Of a stretch of 64,000 nt of DNA, positions 1 through 9,452 are shown in pieces. The position numbers were made by a program, and so were the translations under genes. Within the stretch, counting starts at the first letter, position 1; each line of letters begins with the position of its first letter. This DNA is from Pedobacter sp. ok626 (lineage in GTDB: Bacteria; Bacteroidota; Bacteroidia; Sphingobacteriales; Sphingobacteriaceae). The notes beneath the pieces were generated by a model that ran no database searches, had not been told where the DNA came from, and saw nothing but the letters and a program-made list of their open reading frames with translations. Location: positions 62,001 through 126,000 of the forward strand of contig NZ_FNEX01000001.1 in the NCBI RefSeq assembly GCF_900100435.1. The letters are read 5' to 3'.

Positions 1-136
1 GCTTCTGAAGTTTCTGAATCAAATCAGAATTTACTTTTGTCTCTATCAAGGAATCTTCAATTAAACCCAATTAACTTTTAACAAATTTACACAATTTGCG
101 TTAAATGAGCCCGCTTGTTTAATGGCATCACGCTTA

Positions 137-1426
137 TTAATCTAAAGCCAATTCTTCAGTTTGCTTAGCCCCAAAAACATTTTTTTCAATGTTTTGTATT
201 GCCACGGGCGGATTAAATTCTTTTTCACTTTTTGCAATCACTATGGCTGCAACTCCATTTCCGATAATGTTGGTAATCGCTCTGGCTTCACTCATAAATT
301 TATCTACGCCCAGTAAGAAGGCAAGTCCTTCAACAGGGATTTTATGTATGGCCGTTAAGGTGGAGGCCAAGACAATAAAGCCACTGCCGGTAACTCCTGC
401 GGCACCTTTAGAAGTAACCATCAAAATTCCAATAATGCTGATCATCTCAAAGGGAGTGAGATGGACATTGTAAAGTTGGGCTAAAAATATGATGGACATA
501 GAAAGATAAATAGATGTACCATCAAGATTAAATGAATATCCGGTTGGTACAACCAAACCCACTACTGATTTACTACAGCCCATCTTTTCCAGTTTCTGCA
601 TAATTGAAGGCAGTGCCGACTCGGAAGACGAAGTTCCAAGCACTAGCAATAATTCTGCTTTAATGTATTTTAGAAATCCCCAGATGCTCATCTTATAGTA
701 CTTCATGATTCCCCCAAGTACAAGGAAGATAAAAATACCCATGGTTAGGTATACACTTCCCATTAGCTTTGCCAGTGGGATTAGGGTGTGCAGACCAAAT
801 TTTCCTATGGTGTAAGCCATGCCGCCAAAGGCCCCTAGTGGTGCCAGGTACATTACATATTTTAGACCTGTAAACACCCAGTGTGATGCCTTTTCTAAAT
901 ATTGAACAACACTTAACCTATGTTTTGAATAATTCAGGATGATACCTAATACGATAGCTGCAAGTAATACCTGAAGGGTAAAATTGTGTATGAAGAATTC
1001 CAACCAGTTAAAATCTTTCGCACCTGCGCCTGTATATTTTGAAGGATTTTGAATCTGTAGATTAGATTTATCAATATTCCCAGGTTTTATTAACACGGCC
1101 ATCAATATCCCTATGGCTAGTGAAAAGGTAGAAACCACCTCAAAATAAAGCAGGGATTTGGCGCCAATCCGGCCAACTTTTTTCAAATCTCCCATTCCGC
1201 TGATGCCGAGTATAATGGTCAGGAATATAATTGGGGCAATAAATAATTTGATGATCTCAATAAACGTTTTGCCGATAACCTCCATTTTTACAGCAGTTGC
1301 AGGCGCATAACTTCCCAGCACAATTCCGGCAATAATTGCTATCAGCACCCAGAAGGTTAAATTGGAAAGTAATTTGTAGGCAAAGCTTCTTTCTTGAAGA
1401 TTCCCTTGGTTTAGGTTGGTTTTCAT
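137..1426 (-). CDS. dctA: DctA-like dicarboxylate:cation symporter
   Basis: 429-residue inner-membrane carrier of the sodium:dicarboxylate symporter (SDF) family, predicted to import C4-dicarboxylates such as succinate, fumarate or malate with cations. Visible signatures are the serine-rich re-entrant loop TSSSES (about residues 265-270), followed by PTGYSFNLDG (about 294-303), which binds substrate and cation in this family. Several hydrophobic membrane segments are spread along the chain. The length is close to E. coli DctA (428 aa), and the stretch around KSVVGLV..PTGYSFNLDGTSIYL is very DctA-like, so DctA is preferred over a glutamate carrier. Transport specificity cannot be proven from sequence. 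The gene is divergent from a LytS/LytTR pair that begins 151 bp away, and that system may regulate it (inference). Confidence 0.93.
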   Translation of the reverse strand: MKTNLNQGNLQERSFAYKLLSNLTFWVLIAIIAGIVLGSYAPATAVKMEVIGKTFIEIIKLFIAPIIFLTIILGISGMGDLKKVGRIGAKSLLYFEVVSTFSLAIGILMAVLIKPGNIDKSNLQIQNPSKYTGAGAKDFNWLEFFIHNFTLQVLLAAIVLGIILNYSKHRLSVVQYLEKASHWVFTGLKYVMYLAPLGAFGGMAYTIGKFGLHTLIPLAKLMGSVYLTMGIFIFLVLGGIMKYYKMSIWGFLKYIKAELLLVLGTSSSESALPSIMQKLEKMGCSKSVVGLVVPTGYSFNLDGTSIYLSMSIIFLAQLYNVHLTPFEMISIIGILMVTSKGAAGVTGSGFIVLASTLTAIHKIPVEGLAFLLGVDKFMSEARAITNIIGNGVAAIVIAKSEKEFNPPVAIQNIEKNVFGAKQTEELALD

Positions 1427-1577
1427 TTTCTATATTTATATTTGGCCCAAAGAGTGTATTGGCGATTGGTCTCTTCTTAATGTTTAAACTTCAGATATAT
1501 AATCTCCGCTGCCAAAAAATATCAACGAACAACAGGAATTATAAACCAATGACATACAATATCCAAAATTTTAGCAG

Positions 1578-2672
1578 ATGATTTTACTGTTAAATCTTAT
1601 TCTCCTGGTATTGATATTAAGATTGTCTTTTGAAAAAAGGCTACTTAAGTCTTTTTTATATAGGGGCTGGCCAGATGTGATCAGCATCCAACATCTGGTG
1701 TTCTGGGGAGCATTCATCGTGGCCAATTTATATTTATACTTAAATTGGTTTGATATTAAGGTGGGTTTGACACGGTTTTCTTTTATGTTGATTGCTAATG
1801 TGATCTTGTATCAGTTCTGTTTTCGCTACCTGGTTCCTACCTATTATGAAACAAAAAAATATCAGGAATACATCAGGTATACAGGGATAGTTTATGTTTT
1901 GTCTTGTTTGCTACGGATTTTAATTGAGCCGGAGTTGTTTAGGGATGGACAGGTGAATCAGGTTGCTTTTTTGTTGTTGGTATACGTGAGTCAGTCAATC
2001 ATTATTTTGATCTCTTCTATGCTGGGGATTTCCAAGTTTAAGTTGATTGTTGAATCTGAGCTTGCAAAGATGGAGACGCTGAAAAAAGAAGCTGATCTTG
2101 ATTTGATGAAATCCAAAATCAATCCTCATTTTTTATTTAATACACTAAACAATATTTATTCACACAGTTACCTTCAGGACCGTGGTTCTGCAAATTTTAT
2201 TAAACAGCTTAGCCTGCTTTTACAGTATACCACCTATGAGGTTGGTAAGAAGCGAATTATTGTGGACAGGGAAATTGAAATGATTACTGCTTTAAGCAGT
2301 CTTTACCAACTAAAATATAATAATCGGTTGAATCTTGTTTTTGATTATTCAGCAAATGATTATTTTTCGATTATTGAAATTCCACCAACCATTTACTTTT
2401 CGCTTTTTGAAAATGCGATAAAGCACTCGGGAATGGGCGTAGATTTACAGGCGATGATTCATACGAGCCTCATTTTAAAAGATGATAAACTCTCATTCAG
2501 TATCAAAAATTCAAAGACTGATAAACTGATGCATTTGCAAGATGAGCACTATAGTGGTGCCGGATTAAAGATTCTAAAAACGATTATGGACACTGAATAC
2601 CCAGGTAATTACAATTTCCAGGTTATTGAAACGGAAAATGAGTATATGACTATTCTTGAAATTAATATATGA
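1578..2672 (+). CDS. LytS/YehU-type sensor histidine kinase
   Basis: 364-residue membrane histidine kinase of the His_kinase (PF06580) type. The N-terminal 150 residues hold several hydrophobic segments and act as the membrane sensor. A short coiled linker leads to the phosphoacceptor motif INPHFLFNTLNN, with the candidate histidine at about residue 184. The ATPase N-box is FENAIKHS (about 277-284), and the G-box area is SGAGLKIL near the C-terminus. These are hallmarks of the LytS/AlgZ class rather than of classical HisKA kinases. The stop codon overlaps the start of the next gene (ATGA), so translational coupling with the LytTR regulator is expected. The signal sensed is unknown. The neighbouring divergent dicarboxylate carrier is a possible target. 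Confidence 0.93.
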   Translation: MILLLNLILLVLILRLSFEKRLLKSFLYRGWPDVISIQHLVFWGAFIVANLYLYLNWFDIKVGLTRFSFMLIANVILYQFCFRYLVPTYYETKKYQEYIRYTGIVYVLSCLLRILIEPELFRDGQVNQVAFLLLVYVSQSIIILISSMLGISKFKLIVESELAKMETLKKEADLDLMKSKINPHFLFNTLNNIYSHSYLQDRGSANFIKQLSLLLQYTTYEVGKKRIIVDREIEMITALSSLYQLKYNNRLNLVFDYSANDYFSIIEIPPTIYFSLFENAIKHSGMGVDLQAMIHTSLILKDDKLSFSIKNSKTDKLMHLQDEHYSGAGLKILKTIMDTEYPGNYNFQVIETENEYMTILEINI

Positions 2673-3343
2673 AACAGTTAACCGCAATATATGTTGACGA
2701 TGAGCTTCCTGCTTTAGAACTCATAAAAGACTATTGCTTAAATATTCCTGAAATTGATTTAATCCGCTGTTTTACCAATCCGGTTCAGGCTATGGAATTT
2801 CTTCATGAGCAGCCTGTGGACCTGCTAATCCTGGATATTGAAATGCCTGAATTGTCGGGAGTGGAGTTTGCGAAGAAATTAGAGAAAAATCAGTTGATCA
2901 TATTCATTACCGCCGATCCTACACATGCGGTGCAGGCTTTCGAGCTTGATGTGATTGATTATCTTGTTAAGCCTGTTTTCCCGGAAAGGTTAGCTAAAGC
3001 ACTGAAAAAGGCAGTGGATATTTACAGTTTTCAGGAGACGAACAAAGACAGTAATTATCTTGTTTTTAAATCGGATTATATGATGAACAGGCTGCAAAAG
3101 GATGAAGTGCTATGGGTAGAAGGTAGTGGAGAATACATAAAGATCGTCACAAGATTTAAATCTTACATGGTGTTGAGAAGACTGTCTGACTTTATTGAGA
3201 GCCATAGCGCAATGGGGTTTGTTCGTATACATAGGTCGTATATTGTATTAAAGGAGAATATAAAGTCTCATAACTCCCAGATGGTTATATTAAAAGATGG
3301 AAGTCAGCTGCCTGTTGGTCGAAGCTATAAAGTCAATTTTTAG
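2669..3343 (+). CDS. LytTR-family response regulator
   Basis: 224-residue response regulator. It has an N-terminal receiver domain with an acidic patch (VDDE, residues 9-12), a phosphorylatable aspartate in LLILDIEMP (D56), and the conserved lysine in YLVKP (K101). The C-terminal half (about 125-224) is a LytTR DNA-binding domain, recognisable from VLWVEGSGEYIKI, the FVRIHRSYIV stretch and the terminal LPVGRSYK. The start overlaps the kinase stop by 4 bp. Kinase and regulator therefore form a cotranscribed two-component system of the LytS/LytTR type that is abundant in Bacteroidota. Target promoters are not known. Confidence 0.95.
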   Translation: MKQLTAIYVDDELPALELIKDYCLNIPEIDLIRCFTNPVQAMEFLHEQPVDLLILDIEMPELSGVEFAKKLEKNQLIIFITADPTHAVQAFELDVIDYLVKPVFPERLAKALKKAVDIYSFQETNKDSNYLVFKSDYMMNRLQKDEVLWVEGSGEYIKIVTRFKSYMVLRRLSDFIESHSAMGFVRIHRSYIVLKENIKSHNSQMVILKDGSQLPVGRSYKVNF

Positions 3344-3365
3344 TTAGCAAATGATATATTTGAAG

Positions 3366-3842
3366 ATGGAAATAAATAAGAAGAGTCTAACTACCAGATC
3401 TGCTACAAATGCCGACTTGCCTAAGCTTGGCGAATTTCTACAAATGTTAGTTGATGCCGAGCGCCCTTTTAATCCTACTCTGAAAGATGGAGAAATTTTC
3501 TATTATGACATTGAAACACTGATAGAGGAGGAGCAAACAACAGTTCTAGTGATCGAGTTTAACGATGAAGTCATTGGATGTGGTTATGCCCAAATCCGAC
3601 CGGCAAAAGTTTACGAACGCCATGAGTTCTTCGGTTATTTGGGTTTCATGTTTGTAAAACCAGAGTTTAGAGGAAAGGGAGTTAATGGGTTATTGTTAAA
3701 TGATCTTAAGCAATGGGTTTTATCAAAAGGAATAACTGAGGTTCGTTTGGATGTATACCATGATAATGATGCGGCTGTGAAGGCATACGAAAAAGCAGGC
3801 TTCAAAAAATTGTTCACAACGATGCGCTGTGATATTGGCTGA
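3366..3842 (+). CDS. GNAT-family N-acetyltransferase
   Basis: About 158 residues, a single acetyltransferase (GNAT) domain. The fold is marked by a beta4 segment (GYLGFMFVKPEFRGKG) containing the acetyl-CoA pyrophosphate-binding R/Q-x-x-G-x-G/A loop (RGKGVNG), and by the C-terminal YHDNDAAVKAYEKAGF motif typical of small-molecule or N-terminal acetyltransferases. I chose ATG 3366 (MEINKKS). An in-frame ATG at 3351 would add five residues and lies 8 bp after the response regulator stop. The gene may be cotranscribed with the two-component system. The acceptor substrate is unknown. Confidence 0.88.
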   Translation: MEINKKSLTTRSATNADLPKLGEFLQMLVDAERPFNPTLKDGEIFYYDIETLIEEEQTTVLVIEFNDEVIGCGYAQIRPAKVYERHEFFGYLGFMFVKPEFRGKGVNGLLLNDLKQWVLSKGITEVRLDVYHDNDAAVKAYEKAGFKKLFTTMRCDIG

Positions 3843-4018
3843 TCGTTCAGCTTCTAAAGAATAAAAGTATAGATTCCAGATAATTATATTTCAATTTTAA
3901 CGCTAACGCTGATAGCCCCAAATCTGTTTATTTCCCCGCCCTGTAATTTGAACAATTTTTTTTGCGGTTTTTTTATAAGCCTTGCGAGTTTAACTCAAAT
4001 ACAATATGTTTGTTGCCT

Positions 4019-4582
4019 ATGAGTTTAAGGTCCGCTACTGATTTGGAGCTACAGTCTTTCTTAAAGCAGGACAGTAGGGAGGCTTTTGAAGAAATTTATC
4101 ATCGTTATTGGCGAAATATGTACCAGGCGGGGTTTTTTATTTTGAAAGACAATGATCTAACGCGCGATCTGGTGCAAGAAATTTTTATCAAATTTTGGGA
4201 ACATCGCTATCATATTGAGATTACTTCCTTAAAATCATACTTATTGAATGCTGTTAAATATAAAGTAGCAAACAGCATTCGGCATGAAAAAGTAAAAGAA
4301 GTTTTTTTTACAGAAGCTCAAAAAGTAAACCTGGATTATTATTACCCCGATGATCAGCTCGAATTGTCACAATTAAAACAGTTCATTCAACAGGCAACTT
4401 CATCTTTGCCTCCTAAGTGTCGCGAAATATTTTTTTTAAGTAGAAATGAGCATTTAAGTAATAAAGAGATAGCACTAAAGCTTGGTATTTCCGAAAAAAC
4501 TGTAGAAAATCAGATGACGATTGCTTTAAAAAGATTAAAAAGGGCATTAGGTAATCTGTATTTCTATTGTTTCCTGGTATAA
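4019..4582 (+). CDS. ECF RNA polymerase sigma factor (Bacteroidota FecI-like)
   Basis: 187-residue sigma-70 family factor of the extracytoplasmic-function type. Region 2 is visible as YHRYWRNMYQAG through LVQEIFIKFWEHR, and region 4 as LPPKCREIFFLSRNE followed by the helix-turn-helix NKEIALKLGISEKTVENQM. The reading frame can be extended to a TTG at 3962, but ATG 4019 (MSLRSATDLEL) gives the normal family length and is preferred. A FecR-type anti-sigma factor and a SusC with an STN domain follow, the standard trans-envelope signalling arrangement. Substrate binding at SusC would be relayed through FecR to release this sigma factor and induce the susCD genes. Confidence 0.93.
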   Translation: MSLRSATDLELQSFLKQDSREAFEEIYHRYWRNMYQAGFFILKDNDLTRDLVQEIFIKFWEHRYHIEITSLKSYLLNAVKYKVANSIRHEKVKEVFFTEAQKVNLDYYYPDDQLELSQLKQFIQQATSSLPPKCREIFFLSRNEHLSNKEIALKLGISEKTVENQMTIALKRLKRALGNLYFYCFLV

Positions 4583-4651
4583 TTCTCTTTAAATAAAAAA
4601 AGAGTATTTATTTTTTGGGGGGAATACAGTTCTGAAGTGACTTGTATGTAT

Positions 4652-5785
4652 ATGGGGGAAATACATCTTGACAAAACAGAACTTCTTAACCTGGCATCCC
4701 GTATTACGGAAGGTGCTGCAAGTGATGAAGAAATCAGAAGATACAATGTAATTTATCGTTACTTTCAGCAAGCAGAGGCCATTCCACTGGAAACAGAGCA
4801 AGCCAACCTGCTGGGAGAACAAATGATCGAAAAGATCAATTACCAGTTGTTTCCTCCACGAAGTGTCAACATTCGTTCATGGATAACCAGGATTGCCGCA
4901 TCTGTGATCTTAATTTGTTCAATTGGCCTTGGATTTTACTTTCTGAACGGTTCTCAAAAGGATTCTACCGAACAATTGGCTGTTGTTCCGGGAGGAAACA
5001 AAGCGATACTTACCCTTGCCAATGGTAAAAGGGTAATTCTTGATACGGCTCATGGTATCATTAGCAAGGAAGAGGATATGGCGATATCTAATGCTCCCGA
5101 TGGTATTATTAGTTATGAAAAATTACAGTCCATATTAAATGGAAACGAATTGGAGTATAACGCTATTGAGACACCTAGAGGTGGGACTTATCGGATTAAC
5201 CTATCTGATGGGACTAAAGTCTGGCTCAACTCAGCTTCTAAATTACGCTATCCTGTTGCTTATAGCAAACGAGAAAGAGTGGTAGAGTTGGAAGGTGAAG
5301 CTTACTTCGAAGTAGCAAAAGACCGAAGCAAACCTTTTAAAGTAAAAAGCAAAGGACAGGTTATAGAGGTACTAGGTACACATTTTAACGTGAATGGATA
5401 TGAGGATGAGCCATTTATAAAAACGACCCTTTTAGAGGGATCAATCATGGTGTCTACAGCTAAAAATAAATTGGTATTAAAGCCCATGGAGCAGAGCATC
5501 AACAAGAATGGAGAGCTTTCAGGACAGCAAATGGCAGATGTGGATGAAGCCCTGGCATGGAAAAACGGATATTTCCAGTTTGATGATGAAAACCTGGAAA
5601 GTGTGATGCGTCAGATTTCCCGCTGGTATGATGTAGAAGTCGTATTTGTTGGGAAGCCTTCAAATAAAAAATTTAATGGGATCATTTCTCGGTCAAAAGG
5701 TATTAAAACAGCGCTCGAAATTATGCAAGCAACAGGAAATGTTAGTTTTAAGATGGAAGGGAGGAAGCTTATTGTAAAGACTTAA
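4652..5785 (+). CDS. FecR-family anti-sigma factor
   Basis: About 377 residues. It has a cytoplasmic N-terminal part, one transmembrane helix (RIAASVILICSIGLGFYF, about residues 80-97), a periplasmic FecR domain beginning near ETPRGGTYRINLSDGTKVWL, and a C-terminal DUF4974 domain (about 305-377, containing FDDENLESVMRQISRWYDVEV). It would hold the upstream ECF sigma factor at the membrane until it receives a signal from the STN domain of the downstream SusC. The start is uncertain. ATG 4652 (MGEIHLDKTEL) fits best, while ATG 4646 and GTG 4637 are also in frame. The preceding stop is 69 bp upstream. Confidence 0.93.
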   Translation: MGEIHLDKTELLNLASRITEGAASDEEIRRYNVIYRYFQQAEAIPLETEQANLLGEQMIEKINYQLFPPRSVNIRSWITRIAASVILICSIGLGFYFLNGSQKDSTEQLAVVPGGNKAILTLANGKRVILDTAHGIISKEEDMAISNAPDGIISYEKLQSILNGNELEYNAIETPRGGTYRINLSDGTKVWLNSASKLRYPVAYSKRERVVELEGEAYFEVAKDRSKPFKVKSKGQVIEVLGTHFNVNGYEDEPFIKTTLLEGSIMVSTAKNKLVLKPMEQSINKNGELSGQQMADVDEALAWKNGYFQFDDENLESVMRQISRWYDVEVVFVGKPSNKKFNGIISRSKGIKTALEIMQATGNVSFKMEGRKLIVKT

Positions 5786-5814
5786 CATCAAGCCCGCACA
5801 TGAAGCTTTAAAAA

Positions 5815-5841
5815 ATCAGGAGCGTTCGAACCGCCCCTGAT
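5815..5841 (+). terminator. Intercistronic hairpin between fecR and susC
   Basis: Inverted repeat ATCAGGAGCG (5815-5824) and CGCCCCTGAT (5832-5841), with a 7-nt loop and one internal A/C mismatch. No good U-tract follows, so it is more likely a weak terminator, attenuator or processing site that uncouples sigma/anti-sigma expression from the much more abundant SusC message. Function is inferred. Confidence 0.45.
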
Positions 5842-5906
5842 CAATTAGGTTTCATTATTAACTATTGCTCGTAAACAATTATCAATCACACTAAACCTAA
5901 TAACAA

Positions 5907-8900
5907 ATGTATGAAATTTTACATGCTATAAAGCATGGGATGAAGCCCTATGCCTTTAAAATACTGTTGACTATGAAGCTCACCACTTTGCTGATTTTTT
6001 TTGGCTTATTACAGGTTAACGCAACCTCACGTGCCCAGATTACCATATCCAGTAAGCAAATTACGCTGGAAAGGGTTTTTAAGGAGATTCAAAAGCAGGC
6101 GGGGTACGATTTTTTTTACAACAATGACCTGATCCGGGAATTGCCCCCGATTGCGATGAATATAAAAAATGCAAGCGTAACAGAGGTGTTAAAGGCTAGT
6201 TTGGCGGGTAAACCTTTTCAGTACAAAGTGATCAACAATACTGTGGTAATCACAGCAGTTACAGAAGCACCAAGTGTTCCTAAATCCGTGCCTGTAAGGG
6301 TGGAAGGGATTGTCAGAGATGAGCATAACAAGCCGATTTCAGGCGTGGTCATTAAAATTAAAGGAAAAGACCGTGCAGTGGCTGTTACAAATAAGGATGG
6401 ATATTATCTGATTCCGCGTGTAGATGACGGTGATGTACTTACATTTAAGTATATGGGTTATGCTCTTAAGGAAGTTGCCATTGGCAGCAAGCGTACTATA
6501 GATGTAAAAATGGAGCCGGTAGATAGTAAACTCGAAGAAGTAAGCATCTCTACAGGTTACCAGTACATTAAACCTGAGCAGAGCACTGGAAGTGTTGGCG
6601 TGCTTACGCATAAGGAATACGATAGCAGGATTAATACAACTGATTTCCTGACGGGGTTACAGAGTAAAATTCCTGGTTTACTGATCAATAGCGATATCGA
6701 ATTTGAGGGGAACAGCTTGTTCCAGATCCGTGGTATATCCACCATAGGCGGTAATAAGCAGCCACTGGTGGTTATTGATGGTTTCCCTACAGAACTTCCA
6801 CTTTCGAGTATCAATCCCAATGATATTGAGTCGGTTACCGTGTTGCGTGATGCGGCAGCGGCGGCCATCTATGGTGTCCGCGCTTCAAATGGAGTAATTG
6901 TCGTGGAACGTAAAAAGGCCAAAATTGGTAAGCCCAGTGTAAGCTACCGTGCTACCTTTAGCTTAACCCCTAAAGAGAATTATGAGCGTTACCGCTGGGA
7001 TAAGGATGCTTCCAATACGGCTATTGAATTTGCCAAAGAAAGTAATGCAAATTTTGGCGCTACTGGCTGGACCTTGATGACGATTCCTTCTGCTGGTGCT
7101 GCCTTTACTTATTCACCTCCCGTAGTAATTATTGCCCAGAGGGCTGCAGGTATCATTACTGCAGAAGAGGCGGATCGTCAACTTAATGTGCTGAAATCAT
7201 ATAACAATACAGAAGATTATGGTCGTTTATTTCTGCAAAATTCTACTACGCAAACGCATAATCTGGATATTTCCGGAGGATCTGATAATGCAACGTACTT
7301 TATTACAGCTATGTACAATACCAGCGATCTTACGCAGATTAAAAGTAACAACAACCGGGTTGGTCTTTCTGCACGTACCAACCTTAAACTTTCCAAGCGT
7401 TTCTCTGTAGAGATCAATACGAGCTTCCAGGAATCTAATGTCAATTCCGTTCCCGTACCTGCCATTGGCAGTCTTTATCCATATGAAAGACTTGAGGATG
7501 AAAATGGCAACCCTCAATCTGTGTTCAATGGTTCCAGGGTCAGCCCATTTTTCAATACCATTATGATGGGATTTGGATCTCTGGATAACCTCTACTATCC
7601 GCTGGATGAAATTAACCAGGTAAGTGATAAAACACACTCCATCAACAACCGGTTTATTGGAAATTTTCGTTACGATATGGGTAAAGGCTTTAACCTTAAT
7701 TTTGGCGGGGTATATGAAACTTCACGCTCAGAACGTCGCCATTTTGCCAACCAGAACTCTGCTGAAGCGAGGCAGAACATCAACCGATATATGGAATTCC
7801 CGAGTACGGGCATAGTTTACAATATTCCTAAAGGTGACCAGTTGAAGCAAACAAATAGCAGTACCGAAAGTTATACCGCACGTGTGCAGTTGAATTACAA
7901 TAAGCTAATGGGCAACCATTCCATTAACCTGATTACGGGAGGAGAGATCAGAAGGGTGCTCAATAAAAGCAATTCAACAGCGTATTTTGGTTACAGTGAT
8001 CAAAGTCTATTACAGCTTCCTGTTAATTTTAACTTGCTGGAGTCTAGTACTTTTGTGCCTGCTTATGCAAAAACGAATGCTCGCTTATCTTATTCCAGCC
8101 TTTTTGGACAAACCTATGTAGATGACCGCTTTTTATCGGGTTATTTTAATGCGGTTTATAGCTATAAAAGCAAATATTCGCTTACGGGAAGTATCCGTGT
8201 AGATCAATCCAATCTATTTGGTACAGATCCAGACACACGCTATAAACCATCATGGTCGCTGGGCGCCGGCTGGAACATAGATCAGGAAAAATTTGTACAG
8301 TCGCATGACTGGATCAACTCTATGAAAATGCGTGCTGCTTTTGGATTTAATGGAAATGTGGCTAAAAATGCCCTTCCACAGGTTATTGCTTCTTCCGGAT
8401 TGAATGTGTTTGATAACACACTTACTACCTTATCACTATTGTCGCCGGCTAATAGCAGGTTACGTTGGGAACAGACCTATAACTTTAATTTGGGAGTCGA
8501 CTACCGCATTTTTAAGAACATTTCGGGTAATGTAGACTACTATATGAAAAAAAGTACCGATCTCTTGGCATCTAACGAGATAGATCCTACAAAAGGTTTG
8601 GTTTCAGCTATCATAAATGAGAGTTCTATACAGAACAGCGGCTTAGAGATTGGTTTGCGTGCCGACTGGATAAGAAGGGGGGCCTTTAACTGGAATACCG
8701 GATTTGTGTTCTCGCACAATAAAAGCAAACTGCTTAAAGTATACAACACTCAGGTGTCGGTAACTAATCCAAAGTCCTTTCAATATGCCCTGGGCAACAG
8801 GACCAGTTACCTGGAAGGCTACGCTGTCGGTGCCATTTTTACTTACCGCTATGCCGGTGTGGATGATAAAGGAGCAGCGCTGATTTATGATAAGGATGGC

Positions 8901-9434
8901 AACACCAAGAACTTTGATGTGAACGATCAGGGGCTTAATGATGTTGATTACGTAGATTCTTCTATTCCCGCTTATAATCTTGGAATGAGTAACCGGGTAG
9001 ATATTGGCGAATTCTATGTATACGCAATGCTAAACTATTTTGGTAAATTTAGTATCAGGATGCCTGTTCCGGATCCAGCAGTAACGCGTCCGCTTGAAGG
9101 GGCGAACAACTTTTGGAGAAAAGCTGGAGATGAAAACCTGCCAGAAATATTGCCAGCCCTTAAATATAGCAATTTCAATAAATACCTGGCTGCCACAGAT
9201 AGGTTTGTAATGAATGGTACCTACATAACGGTGGGTGACCTTACCGCAGCTTATAGCTTTAGGAAAAGTAAGTTTGTGAAACGGGCAAAACTTTCTAATG
9301 TAGAGCTCAGGGCTCAGGCTTCCAATGTCTATACGGTGGCCATGAACAAGCAAAACTATAGTGCAGCAACCCGGAGTTACGAGAAATCCTATTTAACGCC
9401 CACCTACACCATGGCGCTCCATGTTAATTTTTAA
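5907..9434 (+). CDS. SusC/RagA-type TonB-dependent outer-membrane transporter with STN domain
   Basis: 1175-residue SusC-family outer-membrane importer. Order of parts: signal peptide ending near ATSRAQ; an STN (secretin/TonB N-terminal) domain from about 45 to 115, with ITLERVFKEIQKQAGYDFFY; a carboxypeptidase-regulatory-like beta-sandwich from about 130 to 205; a plug with SGVLT-like core, QIRGIS, VVIDGFP and the SusC hallmark NPNDIESVTVLRDAAAAAIYG; then a long beta-barrel ending in an aromatic residue (VNF). Of the three SusC proteins in the window only this one has a clear STN domain. That matches its position after the ECF sigma/FecR pair and indicates ligand-dependent transcription control. 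The substrate is unknown because no glycosidase accompanies it. Confidence 0.96.
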   Translation: MYEILHAIKHGMKPYAFKILLTMKLTTLLIFFGLLQVNATSRAQITISSKQITLERVFKEIQKQAGYDFFYNNDLIRELPPIAMNIKNASVTEVLKASLAGKPFQYKVINNTVVITAVTEAPSVPKSVPVRVEGIVRDEHNKPISGVVIKIKGKDRAVAVTNKDGYYLIPRVDDGDVLTFKYMGYALKEVAIGSKRTIDVKMEPVDSKLEEVSISTGYQYIKPEQSTGSVGVLTHKEYDSRINTTDFLTGLQSKIPGLLINSDIEFEGNSLFQIRGISTIGGNKQPLVVIDGFPTELPLSSINPNDIESVTVLRDAAAAAIYGVRASNGVIVVERKKAKIGKPSVSYRATFSLTPKENYERYRWDKDASNTAIEFAKESNANFGATGWTLMTIPSAGAAFTYSPPVVIIAQRAAGIITAEEADRQLNVLKSYNNTEDYGRLFLQNSTTQTHNLDISGGSDNATYFITAMYNTSDLTQIKSNNNRVGLSARTNLKLSKRFSVEINTSFQESNVNSVPVPAIGSLYPYERLEDENGNPQSVFNGSRVSPFFNTIMMGFGSLDNLYYPLDEINQVSDKTHSINNRFIGNFRYDMGKGFNLNFGGVYETSRSERRHFANQNSAEARQNINRYMEFPSTGIVYNIPKGDQLKQTNSSTESYTARVQLNYNKLMGNHSINLITGGEIRRVLNKSNSTAYFGYSDQSLLQLPVNFNLLESSTFVPAYAKTNARLSYSSLFGQTYVDDRFLSGYFNAVYSYKSKYSLTGSIRVDQSNLFGTDPDTRYKPSWSLGAGWNIDQEKFVQSHDWINSMKMRAAFGFNGNVAKNALPQVIASSGLNVFDNTLTTLSLLSPANSRLRWEQTYNFNLGVDYRIFKNISGNVDYYMKKSTDLLASNEIDPTKGLVSAIINESSIQNSGLEIGLRADWIRRGAFNWNTGFVFSHNKSKLLKVYNTQVSVTNPKSFQYALGNRTSYLEGYAVGAIFTYRYAGVDDKGAALIYDKDGNTKNFDVNDQGLNDVDYVDSSIPAYNLGMSNRVDIGEFYVYAMLNYFGKFSIRMPVPDPAVTRPLEGANNFWRKAGDENLPEILPALKYSNFNKYLAATDRFVMNGTYITVGDLTAAYSFRKSKFVKRAKLSNVELRAQASNVYTVAMNKQNYSAATRSYEKSYLTPTYTMALHVNF

Positions 9435-9452
9435 TTTTTTCAAGACCATAAA

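Noticed and set aside
1..136. Possible end or start of a gene at the left edge
   Set aside because: No convincing coding frame; the sequence is AT-rich downstream DNA of the minus-strand symporter gene.
3962..4018. TTG-started N-terminal extension of the sigma factor
   Set aside because: It gives 19 unusual residues before the conserved start; ATG 4019 fits the family length.
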